This document shows positions 1 through 5,213 of a stretch of DNA of 5,345 bases, piece after piece. The stretch is from contig CACXFY010000132.1 of the NCBI GenBank assembly GCA_902767005.1, positions 1 to 5,345 of the forward strand, given 5' to 3'. The notes under the pieces are model-generated. The model saw only the letters and a program-made list of their open reading frames with translations, was not told where the DNA came from and did not search any database. This DNA is from an uncultured Erysipelotrichaceae bacterium. Lineage in GTDB: Bacteria; Bacillota_I; Bacilli_A; RF39; UBA660. Positions within the stretch are counted from its first letter, which is position 1; every line of letters begins with the position of its first letter. The translations under genes were made by a program, and so were the position numbers.

Positions 1-201
1 AGAATCAAACTTATTTATTTTGTTATTTATAAATAATTCTCTATCTTCTTTGCTCTTATTTTTTATACCACCAATGTATAATTGAGTAGTTTCTTGTTTA
101 TCTGTTTTTAATAAGAATTCTACATCTTCTTTAGATATTTTTCTTATAGTCAATCTTTCAGTCTTTATTGGTAATAAATTATTAAATAATTCATTATTCA
201 T
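1..201 (-). CDS. GNAT family N-acetyltransferase, RimJ/RimL-like (N-terminal 67 aa; runs off the window)
   Basis: The frame opens with ATG at 201 and stays open for 67 codons to the window edge. The Shine-Dalgarno AGAGGTG lies at 209-215, 7 nt before this ATG; a second ATG at 194 has no better site. Residues 13-21 read KTERLTIRK, the first beta strand typical of the Acetyltransf_3 (RimJ/RimL/SpeG) branch (TERLxLR), followed by the usual E-D-rich helix (KEDVEFLL, 24-31) and a YIGG segment at 42-45. Family members transfer acetyl from acetyl-CoA to an amine on a protein, a small molecule or an antibiotic. The acetyl-CoA-binding Q/RxxGxG/A motif would lie in the missing part, so the substrate cannot be guessed. 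The gene starts 31 nt downstream of the ATP-grasp gene with no terminator between, so co-transcription is likely. Family is fairly sure, specificity unknown. Confidence 0.82.
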   Translation of the reverse strand, partial: MNNELFNNLLPIKTERLTIRKISKEDVEFLLKTDKQETTQLYIGGIKNKSKEDRELFINNKINKFDS

Positions 202-232
202 TATTAATCACCTCTAGATTAATTATATCATA

Positions 233-1267
233 TTATTTTTTTAATACTAATGACAAAGATGTTGCTCGTACACGTCCTTCGGCAGTTAATCTTTCTTCTT
301 TAGTATTATATGGTAATCCATTTCTTTTAGCGTAATCTCCTACCATTGGTCTACTATGTAATTCTAGTAAATACCAATTATCTCTTTCTTTATCATAAAT
401 ATAATCAAAACCACAAATTATTCCTAATTCTGATTGATATTCTTCATGAACCTCTTTAGATGCTTCTACTACTTTTTCAAAGTTATTTGAATCAATATTA
501 TGACTTTTTAACAATTCTTTTTGTTTTCTATCATAATGATCTTCCCCTATTAATAAGTTTTCTCCACCAGATAATGTATTGGATACTATAGATTTAGTAC
601 TTAATGGGAAATCATTATGTAATAGAGATCCTAATAATGATGTTTCATCTTTTAAATCTTCTGGTTTGTTATACTTTAATGATGCATATAATAACTCATT
701 AGATGGTGTTGTTAATAATCTTACTGTCGTGTTGTATTCAGTTGGAGTCTTTATGTATTCCTGAATTTTAAAATTGTCAGTAAAGTACTTTTCATAATCA
801 ATTTTATATCTTATGTCTTCTTTATCATAATTAAAAGCTAGAAAATTTATTAGATAAGTACATGCTGATATTAAGTTTTCATAATCTTCTTCGCAAGCTA
901 TTAAGAATTTTTCTTTACCACCATTCATACTTTCATTTTTTAATACAAATGGTATCTTATACTCATAATTAATTAATTTATCATATGAAAAATCATGAGT
1001 AATAGGCTTTGTTATATTTCTTTCTTCTAATGAATCTTCAATTTGACTAGTAATAATTTTCTTATAATCTTTTGTATTACTACAAGCATAATCTTGTCTT
1101 CTACCAGTTATATAAATTGTTTTATTATTTGAATCTGAAATATTATTAATTAGCTTATAACCTTTAGATAATAAAGCAACATATAGTTTTGGATCAGTTT
1201 CCATTCTAAAATAAATAGTTTGACCTTTAGAGCATGGTAACTCATTATAAGATATTATTCTTTCCAT
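233..1267 (-). CDS. ATP-grasp fold protein (probable ATP-dependent carboxylate-amine ligase), 344 aa
   Basis: Recognised by fold motifs only. In order: a short N-terminal segment (1-100); the first ATP-binding strand PFVLKNES with a glycine loop NGGKEKF (about 106-121, Lys110 the likely ATP contact); the hinge QEYIKTPTEYN (169-179); SNTLSGGENLLIG (229-241), which resembles a segment of unassigned ATP-grasp proteins; GFDYIYD (286-292); and the metal-binding strand LLELHSRP (300-307). ATP-grasp enzymes usually form an acyl phosphate and join it to an amine or thiol; neither substrate can be deduced. The usual ExN of the last motif is ExH here. Translation is set at 1267 rather than at an in-frame ATG at 1282, because GGGGGTTGA (1272-1280) is a Shine-Dalgarno for 1267 and the 1282 ATG would lie only about 5 nt from the predicted transcription start. 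The gene has its own strong promoter and the GNAT gene follows it. ATP-grasp assignment is good; function is unknown. Confidence 0.8.
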   Translation of the reverse strand: MERIISYNELPCSKGQTIYFRMETDPKLYVALLSKGYKLINNISDSNNKTIYITGRRQDYACSNTKDYKKIITSQIEDSLEERNITKPITHDFSYDKLINYEYKIPFVLKNESMNGGKEKFLIACEEDYENLISACTYLINFLAFNYDKEDIRYKIDYEKYFTDNFKIQEYIKTPTEYNTTVRLLTTPSNELLYASLKYNKPEDLKDETSLLGSLLHNDFPLSTKSIVSNTLSGGENLLIGEDHYDRKQKELLKSHNIDSNNFEKVVEASKEVHEEYQSELGIICGFDYIYDKERDNWYLLELHSRPMVGDYAKRNGLPYNTKEERLTAEGRVRATSLSLVLKK

Positions 1268-1293
1268 ACTATCAACCCCCATAATTGTTACAC

Positions 1294-1322
1294 ATTATAC
1301 CATAAAATGACAAAATAGTCAA
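1294..1322 (-). promoter_or_regulatory. Sigma-A-type promoter of the ATP-grasp/GNAT operon
   Basis: The minus strand carries TTGACT (-35, 1317-1322), a 17-bp spacer and a perfect TATAAT (-10, 1294-1299), preceded by TGG, giving an extended -10 (TGGTATAAT). Transcription should start near 1286-1288, leaving a leader of about 20 nt before the ATG at 1267. It lies just downstream of the terminator of the preceding gene, so the operon is an independent unit. This is the best promoter in the window. Confidence 0.8.
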
Positions 1323-1339
1323 TTTTAATGTGGTTTATG

Positions 1340-1366
1340 AAAAAAAAAAGACTAGATTAACTAGCC
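1340..1366 (-). terminator. Intrinsic terminator overlapping the end of the Cna-B/Ig-like protein gene
   Basis: On the minus strand GGCTAG (1361-1366) pairs with CTAGTC (1350-1355) across the 5-nt loop TTAAT, giving 6 bp with one G-U. Ten uninterrupted U residues follow (1340-1349). Two flanking A-U pairs can lengthen the stem. The TAA stop of the gene (1357-1359) lies inside the loop, so the last codons form the 5' arm. Confidence 0.85.
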
Positions 1367-2697
1367 TTATTTTGTAATTTTAGCCTTTTACTTCTTAATA
1401 TTTCATATACTATCATTGTTGCAGTTAATAATGATAATAGAATGATAATAATATAAGTATTTATATTAGTTTTAGGATTATCAAGATCATATACTATAAC
1501 GTGTAGACTATAATCAGTATAACCATATCTAAAGGTTACATCAGTTTCACCTATTTTTAATGGTACTATTTTACCATTTTCTATTTTTATGATTTCAGGA
1601 TCAGTTATTCTGAATTCAATATTAGAAATGTCACCTACATCTTGGAAAATATTTATAATATTAACGTTATTTGTTAGTTTAATCTTTCTTACATCTTGTA
1701 ATTCATTACATATTTCTCTGTTTATTTTTACATTATATACTTCTTCTATTTCTTGATTTTCTACATATTCAAAAGCTATAAAATGAGCAGCATAATCTAC
1801 TTCTTGCTGTGGCTTTATAACATAGAAGTGATCTACTCCTATATATCTAGTACCACGAACATTATCATTAATTATATTATGACTAGATAAATAGAATCTT
1901 TCTTTTTCTTCTGCAATTGGTGTTAATTCTACCTTTGTTGTTGACCAAGAATTTTCTGATTCATTATAACCATCTGACTTACTAGTTTGTCTGAATACAT
2001 AATCAATCCAATCACCTTTATCAAAACCTGTTAAAGATAATCTCTTGTTTTCAGTATTAGTAAAAACTAAGTAGTTTTCAAATCCATCATATAATAAATC
2101 AGTATTGGGAACTTTAGATACTGTCCATATATCTTCTGGATATGGATCAATAGTTAGAGAATATAATGATTTTTTTCCATTAATAATCTTATAATCAGCA
2201 GTAGCGTCTGACTCGATTAATGACATATTATAACCTAGTACAGCAAATTTGCCATGTCCATTTTCAGCATAGTTCCAGTTGTCAGTAAATAATACATATT
2301 TATGACCTGGTTGAATATTATTAGGAGATACTGAAACCCATTTAGATGCTCTTACTTTATTTAAAGTAATATCTGCATTACTAAACGATCTATATTCTCC
2401 ATCTTCTAAAAATTTAACTACATAATTTATTTCTGTTACATCGTCTTCTTTAAAGATTGGTAAATCAGTAAATGTTCCTTTAAAATTATTTTGTTTCTTT
2501 AAAATTAGATCTTTACCTTGTACCTCTTTACCATCTGCATACAATTTTAAGTGAATTTCTTTAGTATTAATATCAGTACATTGATCACAATTTATAGATA
2601 CATTAATACTCTTATTAAAGTCTCCAATTTCATTTGCTAAAACTGTAAAAGGAAAAACAAATGCAATTATTGCAATAAACATAATATATTTTTTCAC
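1357..2697 (-). CDS. Secreted surface protein: signal peptide, Cna-B-like domain, Ig-like domain, C-terminal anchor (446 aa)
   Basis: An exported protein expected on the outer face of the membrane or in the wall. I chose the GTG at 2697: AGGAAGTGA (2702-2710) precedes it, and it yields a textbook signal peptide (KK, hydrophobic 4-18, VLA, predicted cleavage after residue 21). An in-frame ATG at 2718 would add seven residues ahead of the Lys pair and lies almost at the transcription start. Residues about 30-96 resemble a Cna-B-like domain (LKLYADGKEVQGK, then FTDLP and INYVVKF) and carry CDQC (37-40). Residues about 120-320 hold beta-rich aromatic sequence I do not recognise. Residues about 355-402 (ITDPEIIKIENGKI, IGETDVTFRYG) look like a BIG_2 bacterial Ig-like domain. 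The end has NPKTN (407-411), a hydrophobic segment (about 414-433) and a basic tail RSKRLK (435-440): a sortase-type signal without LPXTG, or a plain membrane anchor. The ligand is unknown; adhesion is inference. Own promoter and terminator make it monocistronic. Confidence 0.8.
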   Translation of the reverse strand: MKKYIMFIAIIAFVFPFTVLANEIGDFNKSINVSINCDQCTDINTKEIHLKLYADGKEVQGKDLILKKQNNFKGTFTDLPIFKEDDVTEINYVVKFLEDGEYRSFSNADITLNKVRASKWVSVSPNNIQPGHKYVLFTDNWNYAENGHGKFAVLGYNMSLIESDATADYKIINGKKSLYSLTIDPYPEDIWTVSKVPNTDLLYDGFENYLVFTNTENKRLSLTGFDKGDWIDYVFRQTSKSDGYNESENSWSTTKVELTPIAEEKERFYLSSHNIINDNVRGTRYIGVDHFYVIKPQQEVDYAAHFIAFEYVENQEIEEVYNVKINREICNELQDVRKIKLTNNVNIINIFQDVGDISNIEFRITDPEIIKIENGKIVPLKIGETDVTFRYGYTDYSLHVIVYDLDNPKTNINTYIIIILLSLLTATMIVYEILRSKRLKLQNKAS

Positions 2698-2724
2698 TCT
2701 ATCACTTCCTATTATCATATAATA

Positions 2725-2753
2725 AGTATATCGTTATCTCAAACATAAATCAA
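2725..2753 (-). promoter_or_regulatory. Promoter of the Cna-B/Ig-like surface protein gene
   Basis: The minus strand has TTGATT (-35, 2748-2753), a 17-bp spacer and TATACT (-10, 2725-2730). The predicted start near 2717-2719 coincides with the upstream in-frame ATG (2718), which supports initiation at the GTG at 2697 with its Shine-Dalgarno at 2702-2710. It lies about 28 bp downstream of the dxr terminator. Confidence 0.65.
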
Positions 2754-2780
2754 TATTTATATTCTTCTCTTACACATTAA

Positions 2781-2805
2781 TAATAAAAGACTACTAGGTA
2801 GTCTT
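2781..2805 (-). terminator. Intrinsic terminator overlapping the dxr stop codon
   Basis: On the minus strand AAGACTAC (2798-2805) pairs perfectly with GTAGTCTT (2787-2794) across the 3-nt loop CTA, an 8-bp stem. The downstream U run is modest: TTTT then ATTA (2781-2788, partly inside the stem). The dxr stop TAG (2794-2796) lies at the loop and is followed at once by a second in-frame TAG. The plus strand also reads the hairpin followed by a T-rich stretch, so it may act both ways, though no plus-strand gene needs it. Confidence 0.72.
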
Positions 2806-3948
2806 ATTTTTATTTATTAATTCGATTAATTCAGTACGTACTTCTTTATCTAATTCTAATATTTTATTTATAGTATTAAGAGTAAGACATTTATGTTTTT
2901 CTAACATTATTTCAATATATTTAGGTATATCTGTATACTTTATTTTTCCTTTTAAGAAGCAATCTACTAATACTTCGTCTGCTGCATTTAATACAACTTG
3001 AGCACTATGACCTTTTTTTATGGCATCAAAAGCTAGCTTTAAACATTTAAATTTATCTAAATCTGGTTTAAAAAATTCTATTGTCTTTATTTTGAAAAAA
3101 TCTAATTTTTCTATGTTATTAGATAATCTATTAGGATAGTTTAATGCATAAGCAATAGGTATTTCCATTGATTTAGGTCCAATATTAGCCATAATTGTTC
3201 CATCATTAAACTCTACCATAGAATGAACTAAACTTTGTCTTTGAACTACTACTTCAATATCATCTACATCAACATCAAACAACCATTTTGCTTCTATTAC
3301 TTCAAAACCTTTATTCATCATTGTAGATGAATCAATTGTCACTTTAGGACCCATTTTCCATGTAGGATGACCTAGAGCCTCTTTAGGAGTAATCTTATCA
3401 GTTATTTCTTTATCAAAGAATGGACCACCTGATGCTGTTAAAAGTATTTTATTAATCTTTTTTGAGTCTTCTCCATTTAAGCATTGCATTATAGCACTAT
3501 GCTCACTATCAACTGGTATTAGTTTTGCATTATACTTTTTACTAGCTTTTATTATTAATTCTCCACCAGTAACTAATACTTCTTTATTAGCTAGAAGTAT
3601 TGTCTTTCCTTTTTTTATCATGTTGTATGTTGGTTTTAATCCAGCTATACCGACTAAGGCAGATACGCCTATATCGTAATCATCTAATGATGATATATTA
3701 TTTATACCTTTGGTACCATAATAAATATCTAGATCTTTATATTTTTCTTTTAATAATAAATAATTATCTTTACTTTTTATATAGACATGTTTTGGCTTAA
3801 ATTCTTCTATTTGTTCTATTAGTCTATTAATATTATTACCTGCTACTAAAGTATTAACTTTAAATAGATTTTTGTTGTTTCTAATAATATTTAGTGTACT
3901 TGTTCCAATTGATCCTGTTGAACCAAATATATTTACTCTTTTTTTCAT
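2794..3948 (-). CDS. dxr: 1-deoxy-D-xylulose 5-phosphate reductoisomerase
   Basis: Converts 1-deoxy-D-xylulose 5-phosphate to 2-C-methyl-D-erythritol 4-phosphate with NADPH and a divalent metal, the first committed step of the MEP isoprenoid pathway, in the cytosol; fosmidomycin targets this enzyme. At 384 aa it is full length. Motifs in order: NADPH-binding GSTGSIG (9-15); ALVGIAGL (97-104); LLANKE (118-123); PVDSEHSAI (146-153) with metal ligands Asp147 and Glu149 and His150; TASGGPF (171-177); HPTWKMG (194-200, His194); DSSTMMNKGFE (206-216) with Ser207, Asn212, Lys213 and metal ligand Glu216; and SLVHSM (239-244) with His242, equivalent to E. coli His257. The usual HPQS before this is QRQS (236-239). 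The start at 3948 follows AAAGGAA (3956-3962) by 7 nt. Unlike the common uppS-cdsA-dxr-rseP arrangement, this gene stands alone between its own promoter and terminator. Assignment is firm. Confidence 0.97.
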   Translation of the reverse strand: MKKRVNIFGSTGSIGTSTLNIIRNNKNLFKVNTLVAGNNINRLIEQIEEFKPKHVYIKSKDNYLLLKEKYKDLDIYYGTKGINNISSLDDYDIGVSALVGIAGLKPTYNMIKKGKTILLANKEVLVTGGELIIKASKKYNAKLIPVDSEHSAIMQCLNGEDSKKINKILLTASGGPFFDKEITDKITPKEALGHPTWKMGPKVTIDSSTMMNKGFEVIEAKWLFDVDVDDIEVVVQRQSLVHSMVEFNDGTIMANIGPKSMEIPIAYALNYPNRLSNNIEKLDFFKIKTIEFFKPDLDKFKCLKLAFDAIKKGHSAQVVLNAADEVLVDCFLKGKIKYTDIPKYIEIMLEKHKCLTLNTINKILELDKEVRTELIELINKNKTT

Positions 3949-3981
3949 TTTGCAATTCCTTTTCTATTAGTTATGTATTTA

Positions 3982-3990
3982 ATTATAACA
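3982..3990 (-). promoter_or_regulatory. Extended -10 promoter of dxr
   Basis: The minus strand reads TGTTATAAT, a perfect -10 (3982-3987) with the TGn extension. No good -35 stands 17 bp upstream: that position (4005-4010) is the T run of the preceding terminator. Transcription should start near 3975, giving a leader of about 26 nt to the ATG at 3948. Confidence 0.6.
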
Positions 3991-4004
3991 TTATTTTTAT
4001 TAAG

Positions 4005-4030
4005 AAAAAAAGTAGAATCACTTCTACTTT
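4005..4030 (-). terminator. Intrinsic terminator after the Tat lipoprotein gene
   Basis: On the minus strand AAAGTAGAA (4022-4030) pairs with TTCTACTTT (4009-4017), a perfect 9-bp stem closed by GTGA, a GNRA-type tetraloop. A U run extends to 4005. The hairpin begins 3 nt after the TAA stop (4034-4036). Its T run occupies the place where the -35 of the dxr promoter would lie. Confidence 0.87.
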
Positions 4031-4033
4031 ATA

Positions 4034-4543
4034 TTAATTTTTTGTATATACTTTTTCTGTATTGCTTTCTTTTTCTTTTAATAATGCAGATATTTTACTT
4101 ATTTCACTTGCTTTATATTGATCTTTATTACCAAATTCTTTTCCGACGATGTCTTTAGCATTACCTAAGTCAATCATATCAAAATGCATTAGTAAAGGTT
4201 CAAATTCAGTATGATCTATCCCATTATCTAAATCCATTTCTTCATTTATACCTTCTAAAGTTACAAATACTCCATCATAGAAATATTTATCTTCTGCAAC
4301 ATTTAGAAATAAGTACATATAATTATCTAAATATCTTTGTTCTCTAATAATTAGATATGAATCTAATCCATTTTCTTCATCTAATTGTTTAAATACATGA
4401 TATTCGCTTAATTGTTCTTTATCTATTTTGTCTTCTTTTTGTTCACTGCATCCTACTAAATTACTGCCTAATGCAATACTAGCTACTCCAGCACCAGCAA
4501 TTTTTAAAAAATCTCTTCTACTATATTCTCTTTCCATATTCAT
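4034..4543 (-). CDS. Small Tat-exported lipoprotein of unknown function (169 aa)
   Basis: The N terminus carries a twin-arginine signal, SRRDFLK (residues 8-14), a weakly hydrophobic stretch IAGAGVASIALGSN, and then LVGC (29-32), a lipobox. Cys32 should therefore be lipidated and the 138-residue mature part tethered outside the membrane after export, folded, by TatAC. The mature part is acidic (EQKEDKIDKEQ, then E/D-rich segments) with YLDNYMYLFLNV (51-62 of mature numbering, roughly) and no recognised cofactor-binding motif. I do not recognise the family. The Tat route suggests a protein that folds, or binds a partner or cofactor, before export; that is inference. AAGGAG lies at 4548-4553; the ATG at 4543 is 4 nt from it and the ATG at 4537 (Met3) is 10 nt, so the start could be either. 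The gene overlaps its upstream neighbour by 23 nt (about 17 if Met3 is used), pointing to translational coupling and a possible shared role. Confidence 0.75.
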   Translation of the reverse strand: MNMEREYSRRDFLKIAGAGVASIALGSNLVGCSEQKEDKIDKEQLSEYHVFKQLDEENGLDSYLIIREQRYLDNYMYLFLNVAEDKYFYDGVFVTLEGINEEMDLDNGIDHTEFEPLLMHFDMIDLGNAKDIVGKEFGNKDQYKASEISKISALLKEKESNTEKVYTKN

Positions 4544-4982
4544 TATTCTCCTTAATCTTTTGTTTATCTTTACTCTTTTCAGTATCTGTTTCTAAATCTT
4601 TAGTTAATTCTAATATTTCTAATTCTATATTTTCATATGCATTTAATTTATCAAGCGGTACAAATAGATTTAATAAATCAAATTCTTTCTTGGCTTCTGC
4701 ATAATCATCAAATAATTTTGATACTATAAATTCATTATCTCTTGCTAGAGGTGATTCTGGATCCTTTCTTAAATAATTAATTCTTCCATCTTTTACGGTA
4801 TGTGGAAAACATACTTTATATGTTGTCTTAATAGTACCATTGTTTGTTTTATTTTGATATTGTTCTTCTACAAAAGCTTTAGATACTATATAACAGGCAT
4901 GATTTGCATATTCTCTTCCATTTTCATAAACAGATTCTTTTGCTGATAATAAAGCATATTTTATTGGAAATTCTTTTTTCAT
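4521..4982 (-). CDS. Hypothetical cytosolic protein, 153 aa, coupled to the Tat lipoprotein gene
   Basis: Not recognised. There is no signal peptide or membrane segment. Residues 7-100 look like a folded alpha/beta domain: IKYALLS (7-13), CYIVSKAFV (30-38), TTYKVCFPH (53-61), EFIVSKLFDDYAEAKKEFD (84-102). The pattern of a short strand with YxVSK/FIVSK and a final helix starting YxEAKK is seen, as far as I recall, in uncharacterised Firmicute proteins, but I cannot name a family. The tail (about 118-153) is highly charged, rich in E, K and D, and probably helical or disordered. The start at 4982 has AGAGATGA (4989-4996) 6 nt upstream, a weak but acceptable Shine-Dalgarno. The TAG stop lies 23 nt inside the lipoprotein gene, whose ribosome-binding site is therefore within this coding region. 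It appears to be the first gene of a two-gene operon. Confidence 0.72.
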   Translation of the reverse strand: MKKEFPIKYALLSAKESVYENGREYANHACYIVSKAFVEEQYQNKTNNGTIKTTYKVCFPHTVKDGRINYLRKDPESPLARDNEFIVSKLFDDYAEAKKEFDLLNLFVPLDKLNAYENIELEILELTKDLETDTEKSKDKQKIKENNEYGKRI

Positions 4983-5044
4983 TTTAAATCATCTCTTTCT
5001 TTTTATTAGTCTGTTTTTAACGTATAATTAATAACATAGTTCTT

Positions 5045-5073
5045 ATTATATAATAAAAAAGAGAAAATTGAAA
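5045..5073 (-). promoter_or_regulatory. Weak candidate promoter for the 153-aa protein / Tat lipoprotein operon
   Basis: A perfect TATAAT (-10, 5045-5050) is preceded, 17 bp upstream, by TTTCAA (5068-5073), a poor -35 lying inside the loop of the adjacent hairpin. If used, transcription starts near 5038 and the leader is about 55 nt. In such AT-rich DNA a lone TATAAT is weak evidence. Confidence 0.35.
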
Positions 5074-5088
5074 GAAATTTCTCTTTTT
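5049..5088. terminator. Large A/T hairpin, possible bidirectional terminator
   Basis: AAAAAGAGAAA (5056-5066) pairs perfectly with TTTCTCTTTTT (5078-5088), an 11-bp stem with an 11-nt loop. On the minus strand it is followed by a U-rich TTTTTTATTATA (5049-5060, partly stem); on the plus strand by TTTTTGTTTATT. Only two G-C pairs make it weak in stability. No intact gene ends just before it on either strand, so what it terminates is unclear; it may insulate the downstream operon from minus-strand read-through. Confidence 0.5.
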
Positions 5089-5213
5089 GTTTATTATTGA
5101 TAAACTTACTAATATTATATTATTTTACATATTATCAATACATTATTCTAGAAGTGTTTGTTTTATTAACAAATTACTAGATATAATTGTATTATAATAT
5201 AAAAAATAATAAG
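5089..5213. other. Intergenic stretch with no intact gene; one inverted repeat
   Basis: Together with the hairpin and leader to its left and the broken frame to its right, this makes about 360 bases without an intact gene (4983-5345). It is extremely AT-rich. I see a 9-bp perfect inverted repeat, TATTGATAA (5095-5103) and TTATCAATA (5132-5140), and a smaller one, TTTGTT (5157-5162) and AACAAA (5168-5173). No structured RNA, tRNA or riboswitch is apparent. Confidence 0.5.
5158..5187 (+). promoter_or_regulatory. Weak candidate plus-strand promoter facing the right edge
   Basis: TTGTTT (5158-5163) and TATAAT (5182-5187) are separated by 18 bp, pointing rightward toward the broken reading frame at 5214. 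A second TATAAT lies at 5193-5198 without a fitting -35. The -35 overlaps the small inverted repeat 5157-5173, which could be an operator or chance. Confidence 0.3.

Noticed and set aside
579..764. Plus-strand open frame of 61 codons inside the ATP-grasp gene
   Set aside because: It lies wholly antisense to a gene with clear fold motifs, with no Shine-Dalgarno or promoter of its own.
1268..1282. Five-residue longer start for the ATP-grasp protein (ATG at 1282)
   Set aside because: No Shine-Dalgarno precedes it and it lies about 5 nt from the predicted transcription start, while GGGGGTTGA fits the ATG at 1267.
2698..2718. Seven-residue longer start for the surface protein (ATG at 2718)
   Set aside because: It coincides with the predicted transcription start, lacks a ribosome-binding site and would place an acidic residue ahead of the signal peptide; the GTG at 2697 fits all the signals.
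3600..3800. Plus-strand open frame of 66 codons inside dxr
   Set aside because: Antisense to a conserved enzyme; its Leu/Tyr-rich translation is what antisense of AT-rich Lys/Asn codons produces.
3973..4158. Plus-strand hydrophobic open frame of 61 codons that looks like a membrane protein
   Set aside because: It spans the terminator and the end of the Tat lipoprotein gene on the other strand; the hydrophobic character is a by-product of T-rich antisense, and no ribosome-binding site is seen.
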